A stretch of 62,802 nucleotides of DNA from F23-D06 sp045600525 (lineage in GTDB: Bacteria > Bacteroidota > Bacteroidia > Bacteroidales > WCHB1-69): contig JAZRYC010000162.1 in NCBI GenBank assembly GCA_045600525.1, positions 1 to 62,802 on the forward strand, read 5' to 3'. Below the pieces are notes generated by a model. That model was not told where the DNA came from, did not search any database, and worked only from the letters and a program-made list of their open reading frames with translations. The position numbers and the translations under genes were made by a program. Shown here in pieces: positions 42,661 through 51,858 of this stretch; position 1 is the first letter of the stretch; the number at the start of each line of letters is the position of its first letter.

Positions 42661-43335
42661 TTGGCGTTGGATAAGAAGAAAAGATTCTCGCTTATTGCGG
42701 GCTGTGTAATCGTTGTCTTAATCCTTTTGGACCAAGTGCTCAAAATATGGGTTAAGACGCACATGTGCTTAGGAGAGAACATTCCCCTCTTGGGCCAGTG
42801 GTTCAACCTTTATTTTATTGAAAATGAAGGAATGGCTTTCGGTTTGAGTTTTGGACAAAATCTCGGGAAACTCCTTCTCACTTTGGTACGCATTGCGCTG
42901 GTTGTTTTCTTATGCTGGTATGTGCACCGCCTCATCAAAAAGGATAAGATGGATGGTTTGACATTGTCCACGTTCTGTCTTGTCATTGCCGGTGCTTTGG
43001 GTAATATAGTCGACTGCCTTTTCTACGGGGTGGTGTTCAACGAAAGCACTTTCTCAACGGTGGCGTCTCTGTTTCCCGATGCCGGTGGATATGCTCCCCT
43101 GATGTATGGCAGGGTAGTGGATATGATTTACGTGCGACTGTTTCCTATACCGGACGGCTTTCCTTTGTGGGGAGGTAGTTATTTCTTTCCCGCCATCTTT
43201 AATTTTGCCGATTCCTGCGTAACCGTTGGCATTTTCATGATGCTTATTTTTAGTAAGCGTATTTTCAAGAATTTAGATAATAAAACTACAGAAGCGTGTA
43301 GTGGTATGTCGGAATCAGCGTCTATTGAACGCTGA
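42661..43335 (+). CDS. lspA: Lipoprotein signal peptidase
   Basis: 224-residue inner-membrane aspartic protease that cuts prolipoproteins before the acylated Cys. Four membrane helices. Catalytic Asp residues are in GALGNIVDCLFYG and FNFADSCVTVGI. LDQVLKIWVKTHM and NLYFIENEGMAFGL are conserved. Length is above the usual ~160 because of an insert between the catalytic motifs and a polar tail. No ATG is available: upstream in-frame stops force TTG at 42661 (or 42667) as the start, 2 bases after the previous stop. It supports the lipoproteins of this window. Confidence 0.93.
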   Translation: MALDKKKRFSLIAGCVIVVLILLDQVLKIWVKTHMCLGENIPLLGQWFNLYFIENEGMAFGLSFGQNLGKLLLTLVRIALVVFLCWYVHRLIKKDKMDGLTLSTFCLVIAGALGNIVDCLFYGVVFNESTFSTVASLFPDAGGYAPLMYGRVVDMIYVRLFPIPDGFPLWGGSYFFPAIFNFADSCVTVGIFMMLIFSKRIFKNLDNKTTEACSGMSESASIER

Positions 43336-43346
43336 TTTCTTTTTTT
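43313..43346 (+). terminator. Terminator overlapping the 3-prime end of lspA
   Basis: AATCAGCGT (43313-43321) pairs with ACGCTGATT (43329-43337) and is followed by CTTTTTTT. The stem includes the lspA stop codon. Confidence 0.8.
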
Positions 43347-43376
43347 GGAAAATTCACATTTTAAAATTACAATACA

Positions 43377-45530
43377 ATGAAAAATCTTACAAAAGGTCTT
43401 TTGCTGTCTTTGCTGACAGTGTTCTGTGCGACCACTTTCGCCATCAATCCGCCGGATGAGGGTATGTGGCTGCCGATGTTCATCAAAAACTACAATTATG
43501 CTCAAATGCAGAAATTAGGTCTGCAACTTACTCCCGAACAACTTTACGACATCAACCATTCCTCTTTGAAGGATGCCATCGTGCAACTCGGCGACGGCTT
43601 CTGCACGGGTGAAATGGTCTCCAAAGATGGTTTGATGTTCACCAACCACCACTGCGGATATTCTTCTGTGGTGGAACTTTCCACAGTTGAACATGACTAT
43701 TTGAGTAATGGTTTCTTTGCCATGAGCAAGGAAGAGGAACTTCCTGCCAATTTCCATGTAAATTTCCTGGAAAGAATGGAAGACGTTACGGCTGTTGTTT
43801 TGGCTAACGTAAAGGACACCATGTCTGAGGCTGCCCGCGAAAAAGCTATCGGAACCGTCATCAAGAAACTCCAAAAGGAAAATTCCCAGGATGGTCGCTA
43901 CAAAGTTGTGGTGAAACCTTTCTACGAAGGCAATGAATACTATATGTTCATCTATACCACTTACGAAGATGTTCGTCTGGTTTGTGCTCCTCCCGCCGCC
44001 ATCGGCAAATTCGGTGGTGACACCGACAACTGGATGTGGCCCCGCCATACGGGCGACTTCACCGTGTTCCGTATCTATACGGCTCCTGATGGTTCTCCGG
44101 CTAAATATTCCAAGGATAATGTCCCTTTCCATCCCAAACACTTCCTCCCAGTCAGCTTGAAAGGTTATCAACCCGGCGACTATACTATGATTTGGGGTTA
44201 TCCCGGAACCACGGAACGTTTCAAAACCTCCTATGAAGTGGAGAACTCTATCAATGTGGATGGTCCTGCTATTTACGAACCTTTGGATATCATTCTTCCT
44301 GTAATCAACGAGGCTATGAATGCCGATGAGGCTGTGCGCCTAAAATATGCCGACGGTTATGCCGGATTGGCCAACTATTGGAAAAATCAAAAGGGTATGG
44401 TTTCCAGTCTGAAGGCCCTCAAGGTGGTGGAAAAGAAACAACAGCAGGAAGATGCCCTCACAAAGTGGATCAACTTCAGCAAGGATCGTCAGAAAAAATA
44501 CGGCAAATGCCTGAATGAAATCAAAGAAGCTGTAGCCGGTATTGATGCTAATGCCTATAAGGCCATGATGAATGCCAATATGACGCTTTCTTCCTCCTCT
44601 TCCATGTTGGCTGCTTGGCGTACGCACAACAGCCTGTCTGTGGAAAAGGGCAAGAAGGGACTCAAAGAAGGTTTGGCAGAAAAACTCATTGCCGCCTATG
44701 ACAACATCAACAGTGACAAGGATCCCAAGACCGAGGCTAAAATCATTATGGCGTCTTTCGACATCTGGAAGAGCCTTCCTCAAAATTACAGACCTGATTT
44801 TGACGCCATGTTGGCAAAGAATTTCAAAGGCAGCAAGGCTAACTTTGAAGCAGCACTGGCTAATTCTATCTTCATCTCCCACGAGAACTTTGAAAACTTT
44901 GTGAAGAACCCTAACAACAAAGTTTTAGACAAGGATCCGTACGTGCTTTATATCAATGCGCTTATGCCTACAGTTATGACCAACCAGGGCGTGTATGAGC
45001 AGATGGAGAAATTAGACGTTCCTCGTCGTACCTATCTTGCCGCTTTGAAGGAAATGAATGCCGAAACACCAATGTATCCTGATGCCAACAGTACCATGCG
45101 TACTACATATGGTACGGTATGCGACTACTATCCTGCTGATGGTGTTCACTACAACTATTTCACGACCACGAAGGGTATCCTCGAAAAGGAAAAACCGGGC
45201 GATCCTGAATTTGATGTTCCCGCCAAACTCAAAAACCTTATTCTGGCCCGCGACTTCGGTCAATATGCCGACAAGGACGGTGATTTGCATGTGTGTTTCC
45301 TCTCCAACAACGACATCACGGGTGGTAACTCCGGCAGCCCGATTATGAATGGAAATGGTGAACTCATCGGTTTGGCCTTCGATGGCAACTGGGAAGCCCT
45401 CAGCAGCGACATCGTGTTCAACACGGAATTGCAGCGTTGTATCAATGTGGATGCCCGCTACGTGCTCTTCATTATCGACAAGTTCGGTGGTGCTGGCTAT
45501 CTGCTTAACGAAATGGATATTAGAAAATAA
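43377..45530 (+). CDS. S46 family dipeptidyl peptidase, DPP7-like
   Basis: 717 residues, secreted or periplasmic serine peptidase that cuts dipeptides from N-termini. Signal peptide MKNLTKGLLLSLLTVFCATTFA. Catalytic residues: His in FTNHHCGYSS (residue 91 or 92), Asp in FGGDTDNWMWPRHTGDF, Ser652 in TGGNSGSP. Specificity: in Porphyromonas DPP11 Arg673, 18 residues after the catalytic Ser655, selects Asp/Glu, whereas DPP7 has Gly there. The matching residue here, 18 after Ser652, is Gly670 (AFDGNWEAL), so a DPP7-like preference for hydrophobic P1 is inferred. No T9SS sorting domain. Supports growth on peptides. A strong terminator follows. Confidence 0.94.
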   Translation: MKNLTKGLLLSLLTVFCATTFAINPPDEGMWLPMFIKNYNYAQMQKLGLQLTPEQLYDINHSSLKDAIVQLGDGFCTGEMVSKDGLMFTNHHCGYSSVVELSTVEHDYLSNGFFAMSKEEELPANFHVNFLERMEDVTAVVLANVKDTMSEAAREKAIGTVIKKLQKENSQDGRYKVVVKPFYEGNEYYMFIYTTYEDVRLVCAPPAAIGKFGGDTDNWMWPRHTGDFTVFRIYTAPDGSPAKYSKDNVPFHPKHFLPVSLKGYQPGDYTMIWGYPGTTERFKTSYEVENSINVDGPAIYEPLDIILPVINEAMNADEAVRLKYADGYAGLANYWKNQKGMVSSLKALKVVEKKQQQEDALTKWINFSKDRQKKYGKCLNEIKEAVAGIDANAYKAMMNANMTLSSSSSMLAAWRTHNSLSVEKGKKGLKEGLAEKLIAAYDNINSDKDPKTEAKIIMASFDIWKSLPQNYRPDFDAMLAKNFKGSKANFEAALANSIFISHENFENFVKNPNNKVLDKDPYVLYINALMPTVMTNQGVYEQMEKLDVPRRTYLAALKEMNAETPMYPDANSTMRTTYGTVCDYYPADGVHYNYFTTTKGILEKEKPGDPEFDVPAKLKNLILARDFGQYADKDGDLHVCFLSNNDITGGNSGSPIMNGNGELIGLAFDGNWEALSSDIVFNTELQRCINVDARYVLFIIDKFGGAGYLLNEMDIRK

Positions 45531-45550
45531 GCATAGCGCTTCTTATACGA

Positions 45551-45583
45551 AAGTTCCCCGACCTATGGCCGGGGAACTTTTTT
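45551..45583 (+). terminator. Terminator of the S46 peptidase gene
   Basis: AAGTTCCCCG (45551-45560) pairs with CGGGGAACTT (45570-45579), followed by a T-run. Confidence 0.88.
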
Positions 45584-45602
45584 ATTATGTGGGAAGGAAA
45601 GA

Positions 45603-45785
45603 CTATTCTTTATCGGCCTCTACCTTTCGACGCTTTCGTTCAATAATGGAGTAGCTTGCCCAGTAGGCGATGGTGACGGCGATGGTGATGCCCACCATGA
45701 TGGGGAAACGCTCCTTGATTTCCATAAAGGTGAAAGGAATCAGGCAGATGGCCAAAATCATGAAAAAACGTAGGGCGGCTTTCAT
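45603..45785 (-). CDS. Small two-helix membrane protein
   Basis: 60 residues: a hydrophobic helix at ~5-22 (LRFFMILAICLIPFTFM), a second at ~28-48 (IMVGITIAVTIAYWASYSII) and a basic/acidic tail ending ERKRRKVEADKE. It begins 2 bases after the valS stop in the same direction, so it is probably translated from the valS transcript. Size, start context and composition look real, but no family is recognised. Confidence 0.65.
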   Translation of the reverse strand: MKAALRFFMILAICLIPFTFMEIKERFPIMVGITIAVTIAYWASYSIIERKRRKVEADKE

Positions 45786-45787
45786 CG

Positions 45788-48421
45788 TTATTGGAGTTTG
45801 GAAAGCTGTTCTTTGATGATACGTATTTTCTCTTCGGCATCGGCCTGCTTCTTACGCTCGATGTCCACGACATTTTGCGGTGCGTTGTTTACGAAACGTT
45901 CATTGGAGAGTTTCTTGAGTACGCCCTGAAGGAATCCTTCGGCATATTTGAGGTCGGCCTGCAACTTCTTGATTTCCTCTTCCGCATTGACCAGTCCTTC
46001 CAAAGGAACGGAGTATTTAACATTCTGTTCAATGAAGGAGGCTCCATTTACTTCGCCGTCGGCACCTACGTAGGTAATGCTTTCCACGTTGGCGAGTTTT
46101 GCAATGACGGCATCCATTTCAGAATGGGCTGTAGCTGCCTCGGCATGTACGTGGAGTTTGAGGGCGTTTTTATTGGCGATGTTCTTTTCGGAGCGGATGC
46201 GTCGGATTTGCTCGATGACGTTGCGGGTGAGGGCAAAGCGGTCTAATAGGTCGCGGTTTACGGGTTCGGCTTTGGGCATCTCACAAAGCATCAGGGATTC
46301 TCCTTCCTGACGTTCGCGGAGAGCGTGCCAAAGTTCTTCCGTGATGAAGGGCATAAACGGATGCAGCAGTTTGGTGAGCTTCTCGAAGATGTCCACAATG
46401 TCATTATAGGTTTTTCCGTCCATGCGTTTTTGGAAGGCGGGTTTCACGATTTCCAGGAAACAGGAGCAGAAGTCGTCCCATACCAATTTATACAGGGCCA
46501 TCAGGGCTTCGGAAAGGCGGTAGCGCTTGAAGTCCTCTTCGGCATCGGCCAGCACCTCGTTGATGCGTTCGTTCATCCATGCGATAGCGGTTTTGGTATG
46601 AATGGGCTGTTCGCCGTTTTCATCTACTTCCCAGCCCATCACTAGGCGGAAGGCATTCCACATCTTATTACTGAAATTACGGCCCTGTTCGCAGAGCGAT
46701 TCGTCAAACAGCAGGTCGTTGCCGGCCGGGGAGCTGAGCAGCATGCCGAAGCGTACGCCGTCGGCGCCGTATTTTTCCATCAGCATGATGGGGTCGGGGG
46801 AGTTGCCGAGCGACTTGGACATCTTGCGGTGCTGGTTGTCGCGCACGGTACCGGTGAAATACACGTCCTTGAAAGGTATGGTGCCTCGCCATTCCAAACC
46901 GGCCATAATCATACGGGCCACCCAGAAGAAGATGATGTCGGGAGCCGTGATAAGGGTGGAAGTGGGGTAGTAGTAGTTGATTTCCGGGTTGTCGGGGTGG
47001 CGGATGCCGTCGAATACGGAAAGGGGCCACAGCCAGGAGGAGAACCAAGTGTCCATAACGTCTTCGTCCTGCTGGAGGTCTTCTTTACGAAGATTCAGTT
47101 CGGGATATTTCTGAACGGCGATATTGAAGGCTTCATCAAGGTTGTGCGCCACCACGTATTCGTGATTGGGCAGATAGAAGGCCGGGATGCGGTGTCCCCA
47201 CCACAGTTGGCGGCTGATGCACCAATCCTTTACGTTCTCCATCCAGTGGGCATAAGTGTTTTTGAACTTGTCGGGATGGAATTTGATGTCGTTGTTCATC
47301 ACGGCATCAAGGGCCGGCTTGGCCAGTTCGCCCATCTTGCAGAACCACTGCATGGACAGTTTGGGTTCAATGACTTCGTTGGTTCTTTCGGAAAAGCCCA
47401 CTTTATTGACGTAGTCTTCAATTTTGACCATGCTGCCGGCTTCTTCCAACAATGGAATGATAGCCTTTCTGGCTTCGAAGCGGTCCATGCCGACGAGGAA
47501 CTGTGCGTTTTCGCTGAGGGTTCCGTTGTCGTTGAAGATGTTGATGGTATCCAAATGGTGTTTGATGCCGAGATTGTAGTCGTTGATGTCGTGGGCGGGT
47601 GTGATTTTGAGGGCGCCCGTGCCGAATTCGCGTTCCACGTATTCATCGTAAATCAAGGGGATGGAGCGATTGACGATGGGAACGATAGCACGTTTGCCTT
47701 TGTATTTGGCATAGCGTTCGTCATCGGGATGCATGCAGATGGCCGTGTCGCCGAGGATGGTCTCCGGGCGCGTGGTGGCAATGGTGATGTATTCGCCAGA
47801 TTCACCTTCGATTTGATAGCGAACGTAGTAGAGTTTGGATTGGAGTTCTTTGTAGACGACTTCTTCGTCGGAAACGGCGGTCAGGGCTTTGGGGTCCCAA
47901 TTGACCATGCGAACGCCACGGTAGATCTTCCCCTTGTTGTAAAGGTCCACGAAGACATCAATGACGGCCTCGGAGAGATCCGGGTCCATAGTGAACTTGG
48001 TACGGTCCCAGTCGCAGGAGGCGCCGAGTTTGCGGAGTTGTTTGAGGATGATGCCGCCGTGTTTTTCCTTCCACTGCCAGGCATGTTCCAGGAATTGCTC
48101 GCGAGTAAGGTCTTTTTTATCAATGCCCTGTTCTTTCAGCAGATTCACCACCTTGGCTTCCGTGGCGATAGAGGCGTGGTCGGTACCGGGCACCCATACG
48201 GCGTTGAATCCCGTCATGCGCGCACGACGGATGAGCACGTCTTGTATAGTGTTGTTAAGCATGTGTCCCATGTGCAGCACGCCCGTTACATTTGGAGGGG
48301 GAATGACAATGGTGTAGGCCGGTTTGTCATTCGGCTCGGAATGAAACATGCGGTGGTCGGTCCAGTATTTGTACCATTTGTCCTCCACTACGGTAGGATC
48401 GTATTTAGTAGCTAATTCCAT
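45788..48421 (-). CDS. valS: Valine--tRNA ligase
   Basis: 877-residue class I synthetase. HIGH motif as HMGH in NVTGVLHMGHMLNN. An editing CP1 domain is present (ATTRPETILGDTAI). The KMSKS motif is in HRKMSKSLGNSPDP. The tRNA-binding part is followed by a C-terminal coiled coil (EEIKKLQADLKYAEGFLQ, then ERKKQADAEEKIRIIKEQLSKL) typical of ValRS. Start at 48421, 21 bases downstream of the holA stop. Length matches the family. The long open frames on the opposite strand are shadows of this gene. Confidence 0.97.
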   Translation of the reverse strand: MELATKYDPTVVEDKWYKYWTDHRMFHSEPNDKPAYTIVIPPPNVTGVLHMGHMLNNTIQDVLIRRARMTGFNAVWVPGTDHASIATEAKVVNLLKEQGIDKKDLTREQFLEHAWQWKEKHGGIILKQLRKLGASCDWDRTKFTMDPDLSEAVIDVFVDLYNKGKIYRGVRMVNWDPKALTAVSDEEVVYKELQSKLYYVRYQIEGESGEYITIATTRPETILGDTAICMHPDDERYAKYKGKRAIVPIVNRSIPLIYDEYVEREFGTGALKITPAHDINDYNLGIKHHLDTINIFNDNGTLSENAQFLVGMDRFEARKAIIPLLEEAGSMVKIEDYVNKVGFSERTNEVIEPKLSMQWFCKMGELAKPALDAVMNNDIKFHPDKFKNTYAHWMENVKDWCISRQLWWGHRIPAFYLPNHEYVVAHNLDEAFNIAVQKYPELNLRKEDLQQDEDVMDTWFSSWLWPLSVFDGIRHPDNPEINYYYPTSTLITAPDIIFFWVARMIMAGLEWRGTIPFKDVYFTGTVRDNQHRKMSKSLGNSPDPIMLMEKYGADGVRFGMLLSSPAGNDLLFDESLCEQGRNFSNKMWNAFRLVMGWEVDENGEQPIHTKTAIAWMNERINEVLADAEEDFKRYRLSEALMALYKLVWDDFCSCFLEIVKPAFQKRMDGKTYNDIVDIFEKLTKLLHPFMPFITEELWHALRERQEGESLMLCEMPKAEPVNRDLLDRFALTRNVIEQIRRIRSEKNIANKNALKLHVHAEAATAHSEMDAVIAKLANVESITYVGADGEVNGASFIEQNVKYSVPLEGLVNAEEEIKKLQADLKYAEGFLQGVLKKLSNERFVNNAPQNVVDIERKKQADAEEKIRIIKEQLSKLQ

Positions 48422-48442
48422 TGTGATAAACTTTGTGTTCTA

Positions 48443-49438
48443 TTAGTGTATAATCTTGAAAATCATTTCCTTTAATAATTCTGCCTCCTCGCAGTTGGCA
48501 TCCACTCCCTTGGACTTCATATCGTATTCGCGTAAAACGGAAATAATGTTGGTGAGTTGGGGAATGGTGTGATATTGGGCGTATTGCACGTTTTTGGAAA
48601 GAATGGAAGGAGGCAGGTTGCCGAAAATCTTACGTTGGGCATCGGTGTCTTTTTCGGCGGAGAGCTGGTATTTCAACATCTTATGGTAGAAGTTATAGAG
48701 CATCAAAATGGTTTTGATGTTCGGGTTCTCCTTCAGATGCTGGGTGAAGTTGTTGATGATCTTGTAGGTTTTCTGTATGTTTCGGCTGCCGAGAGCGTCC
48801 TGCAGTTCGAAGATGTTGTATTCCTTGCTGATACCGATGTATTTTTCCACCACGTCTGCGGTGATGGTGCTGTTGGGAGGCAAAACAACTTTCAACTTTT
48901 CAAACTCGCTGTATATGCGCGACAGGTCGTTGCCGATCTGCTCGGTGAGTAGGGCGGCGGTGTGCGGGTCGAGTTGGAAATGAAATCGGATGGCCTGCTT
49001 CTGCACCCAGTCGGGAAGATTCCAATCTTTGATTCCCACAGATTCAAAGACCACGCCGTGCTTCTCGAAAGGCTTGTACTGGTTGGCTTTCAATTTCCCA
49101 TATTTATGGCAGATGACCAATATGGTGGAAGCAAGGGGATTCTCCACATAGGATTTCAACTTGTCGATTTCCTTAAGATCCTTGGCCTCTTTGACGATGA
49201 CCAAGCGGTATTCGCTACCGAAAGGAAACTGTTTGGCATTGGCGATCACATCGGCCACATTGGTGTCTTTTCCATAGAGGACGACCTGGTTGAAGTCACG
49301 GTCGGATTCGTCAATTACTTTTGTCTCAAAGAATTTGCATATTTGGTCAATGTAGAAAGGTTCTTCGCCCATGAGAAGATAGACAGGGGCGAATTGACGA
49401 TTTTTCAATTGATTGACAAGTTCTTCGTATTTAATCAT
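48443..49438 (-). CDS. holA: DNA polymerase III subunit delta
   Basis: 331-residue clamp-loader subunit that opens the beta clamp. Marks: PVYLLMGEEPFYIDQICKF at the N-terminus, ASTILVICHKYGKLK in the first domain, and a helical C-terminal domain with EEYNIFEL-like IGISKEYNIFELQDALGSR and MLYNFYHKMLKYQL. The frame goes a little further upstream, but the ATG at 49438 (MIKYEELVNQLKN) is preferred. It precedes valS in the same direction. Confidence 0.92.
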   Translation of the reverse strand: MIKYEELVNQLKNRQFAPVYLLMGEEPFYIDQICKFFETKVIDESDRDFNQVVLYGKDTNVADVIANAKQFPFGSEYRLVIVKEAKDLKEIDKLKSYVENPLASTILVICHKYGKLKANQYKPFEKHGVVFESVGIKDWNLPDWVQKQAIRFHFQLDPHTAALLTEQIGNDLSRIYSEFEKLKVVLPPNSTITADVVEKYIGISKEYNIFELQDALGSRNIQKTYKIINNFTQHLKENPNIKTILMLYNFYHKMLKYQLSAEKDTDAQRKIFGNLPPSILSKNVQYAQYHTIPQLTNIISVLREYDMKSKGVDANCEEAELLKEMIFKIIH

Positions 49439-49459
49439 AGTCGTTTTTACAAAAGCCTG

Positions 49460-49467
49460 CAAAGATA
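49460..49467 (-). promoter_or_regulatory. -7 box (TATCTTTG) for holA-valS
   Basis: Minus-strand TATCTTTG followed by CAGG, 21 bases before the chosen holA start. It overlaps the upstream extension of the frame, which supports the start at 49438. Confidence 0.5.
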
Positions 49468-49585
49468 CAAAAAAGTAATTTGTCCCATCGTCGCAAACCC
49501 GTGATTTACGCAGGTAACAAATTCTCTTCTTTTAAAGGAAGGATCGAAGGGTGGGGTGGTCTTTGCAAATGCAGAGAGGGGCCCT

Positions 49586-50827
49586 TTACATACTTTTCGC
49601 TTTATAGTAAAGAGTGCAACTGCCGCTTTCGGTGAACACTTCCCTGATGAGACGATGCATTTGCTCTTCGGTGACATTGAAGTAATGTTCGCGCTCGTTC
49701 AGAAAATATTCGGCATTGGAGATGGTCTCGCCCACGGCGATGTTGGAGGCGCGGTCGTCAATCTTGATTTCGTTGTTGAGCAGAATGGATTCGGCGCGGT
49801 TTTTCACTTTTTGCAAATCGTGGGGGAAAGTGGAACCATATTGAAAATGATAGAGATATTCGCACAGGGCATTATCGGCTTCTTCTGCGGACAGTCCCTC
49901 CGATGGGCGTCCGCTAATGAGGAAGAGTCCGTCGTCGGAGGTACCCATAATGGAGGCAGATATGTCGGTGAAGATTTTTCTGTTGGTAACAAATTCCCGA
50001 TACAGATAGGACGATTGCCCAGTGCCGAACATGTCTGAAAGCAGGTCGCAGGCATAGTAGTCTGGGTGTATGCGGTTGCACATGTGCCAACCCTTGAGCA
50101 AGAGATCGGAGGGTACGTCGCGTTCCACTGTCAGGGCACGCGCCTCCGTTTGGGGCAGCTCCTTAGGATAGTTTTTGGCGGGCACGTTGCCCATCGGAAT
50201 ATCACCGAACCATTTTTCCACCAAGGGCATAATCTCGTCGTAGTGCACATTGCCGGCCACAACCAATACGGCATTGTTGGGACGGTAGAAACGGTAGTAA
50301 AAATCTTTGATCATCGTCATATTCACTTCGGCAATGTGCTCCGTCTTTTTGCCAATCGGGAGCCATTGATAGGGATGACGCAGGTAGGCCATCTGGTTGA
50401 AAAGCATGGCCAAATCACCGTATGGTCTGTTCAGATAGCTTTCCTTGAACTCCTCAATGACTACGTGCTTTTGGATGTCAAGCGATTCCTGTTTGAAGGC
50501 GAGCTCGAGCATGCGGTCGGACTCAATCCAGAGGGCGGTCTCAATGTTGTTGGCGGGCAGTACGATGTAGTAGTTGGTAAGATCCTGTGAGGTGTAGGCA
50601 TTGTTGATGGCCCCGACCTTTTGCAGGATGGTGTCATAGTCGGGCACGTTTTTGGAACCACAAAACATGAAATGTTCCATGAGATGGGCAAATCCGGTGT
50701 GGTCCGGGTGCTCGTCGCGAGAACCGACGTTATATACGATATTGCAGGCTGCCAGCGGTGTGGAGTGATCCTCGTGAACCAAAACGCGCAGCCCGTTGTC
50801 CAAGATTTTTCTTCTGATGGTTAGCAT
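49586..50827 (-). CDS. M16 family zinc metallopeptidase
   Basis: 413-residue single-length pitrilysin/processing-peptidase-like protein. The inverted zinc motif HxxEH is seen in FAHLMEHFMF. The third ligand Glu is probably in KHVVIEEFKESYLNRPYGD. The second, inactive half-domain follows (LPQTEARALTVERDVPSD to the C-terminus). M16 proteins of this length usually work as homo- or heterodimers. No signal peptide is visible from the chosen ATG at 50827 (MLTIRRKILDNGLRVLV); the longer start at 50866 overlaps the promoter. Single unit. Confidence 0.93.
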   Translation of the reverse strand: MLTIRRKILDNGLRVLVHEDHSTPLAACNIVYNVGSRDEHPDHTGFAHLMEHFMFCGSKNVPDYDTILQKVGAINNAYTSQDLTNYYIVLPANNIETALWIESDRMLELAFKQESLDIQKHVVIEEFKESYLNRPYGDLAMLFNQMAYLRHPYQWLPIGKKTEHIAEVNMTMIKDFYYRFYRPNNAVLVVAGNVHYDEIMPLVEKWFGDIPMGNVPAKNYPKELPQTEARALTVERDVPSDLLLKGWHMCNRIHPDYYACDLLSDMFGTGQSSYLYREFVTNRKIFTDISASIMGTSDDGLFLISGRPSEGLSAEEADNALCEYLYHFQYGSTFPHDLQKVKNRAESILLNNEIKIDDRASNIAVGETISNAEYFLNEREHYFNVTEEQMHRLIREVFTESGSCTLYYKAKSM

Positions 50828-50845
50828 TGCTGAATTTTGAGGGTG

Positions 50846-50853
50846 CAAAAATA
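50846..50853 (-). promoter_or_regulatory. -7 box (TATTTTTG) for the M16 peptidase gene
   Basis: Minus-strand TATTTTTG followed by CACC, 18 bases before the start at 50827. Confidence 0.55.
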
Positions 50854-50997
50854 GTAAAATTGGCATTCTAATAAGCTCTTTCCTCGCTGTGCGAGTTTGG
50901 AACTGAGTATGATTTGACTATGGTCATTGATTTTTTTAAGACAGTAGATGTTGCGAACGTTTTTTTTCATGTATTTCAAATTTTAAATATTGAATTG

Positions 50998-51005
50998 TAT
51001 CTTTG
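50998..51005 (+). promoter_or_regulatory. -7 box (TATCTTTG) for the patatin-uvrB unit
   Basis: TATCTTTG followed by CA, about 38 bases before the ATG at 51044. Confidence 0.5.
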
Positions 51006-51043
51006 CATTTCAAAAATTTTCACATGGATAATAGTATAATTGT

Positions 51044-51850
51044 ATGGCTATGAATATAGAGCGAACAGAAACCGACGAAAATGGGGGTAAAAAATTCGGT
51101 GTGTCCTTATCTGGCGGTTCCGCTTTGGGATACGCACACTTGGGGTTGCTCCAAGCGATGGAGGAAGCAGGAATCCGACCCGACTGTCTGGTTGGAACTT
51201 CTATGGGAGCCATCATCGGAATGATGTATGCCGCAGGCTATAAGCCGCTGCAGATCAAAGAGATTGTCAAGAAGGAGAAAATGGACAGCCTCATTCATCT
51301 CGTTTTTCCAAATACACCTAATCTGGGTGGGTTGGTAGGTTCCTCTCGTATTCGTAAGATTTTGAAAAAATATGTGCCAGACAATTCGTTTGATAAATTG
51401 CCGACTAAGTTCTACTGCTGTGTCAGCAATATGGACACCCTATTGCCGGAATACCATGGGACAGGCGGTCAGCTGGTCGAGTATGTGATGGCTTCTGCCT
51501 CTATGCCAGGCGTGTTCGCCCCTATGAAAATAAACGATCAATATTATGTGGATGGGGGCATTCACGATCATATGCCCGTGAAACCTCTGATGGATGAGGG
51601 CTGCGATGTGCGCTTTGGTTCCTTGCTTCAGTTGGTGAAGCCTGGAAAGAAGAAAGTCGCTACAATCTGGATGCACGCTTTCCTATATTGTTCTTATATC
51701 ACATATCAACAAAACATAGGACACTTCACTGATGTTCTTACGATTGATCCCGGCAAATACTGGTTATCAGATTTCAAGGCGTTGGATGCCATATACAATA
51801 TTGGCTATAAGACAGGTAAAAAATATTTCAGCGAACACAACATACTATAA
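51044..51850 (+). CDS. Patatin-like phospholipase family protein
   Basis: 268 residues. Patatin fold with Ser-Asp dyad: nucleophile in the GxSxG motif VGTSMGAIIG, oxyanion glycines in SLSGGSALGYAHLG, and catalytic Asp in YYVDGGIHDHMP. A lipid acyl hydrolase is expected, but the substrate is unknown; no signal peptide or beta-barrel domain, so it acts inside the cell. The start could also be the ATG at 51050. It ends 8 bases before uvrB and probably shares its transcript. Confidence 0.9.
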   Translation: MAMNIERTETDENGGKKFGVSLSGGSALGYAHLGLLQAMEEAGIRPDCLVGTSMGAIIGMMYAAGYKPLQIKEIVKKEKMDSLIHLVFPNTPNLGGLVGSSRIRKILKKYVPDNSFDKLPTKFYCCVSNMDTLLPEYHGTGGQLVEYVMASASMPGVFAPMKINDQYYVDGGIHDHMPVKPLMDEGCDVRFGSLLQLVKPGKKKVATIWMHAFLYCSYITYQQNIGHFTDVLTIDPGKYWLSDFKALDAIYNIGYKTGKKYFSEHNIL

Positions 51851-51858
51851 ATAACAGA

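Noticed and set aside
46829..48415. Long open frame of 528 codons on the plus strand opposite valS
   Set aside because: It lies wholly antisense to valS, has no domain pattern and mirrors the codon structure of valS.
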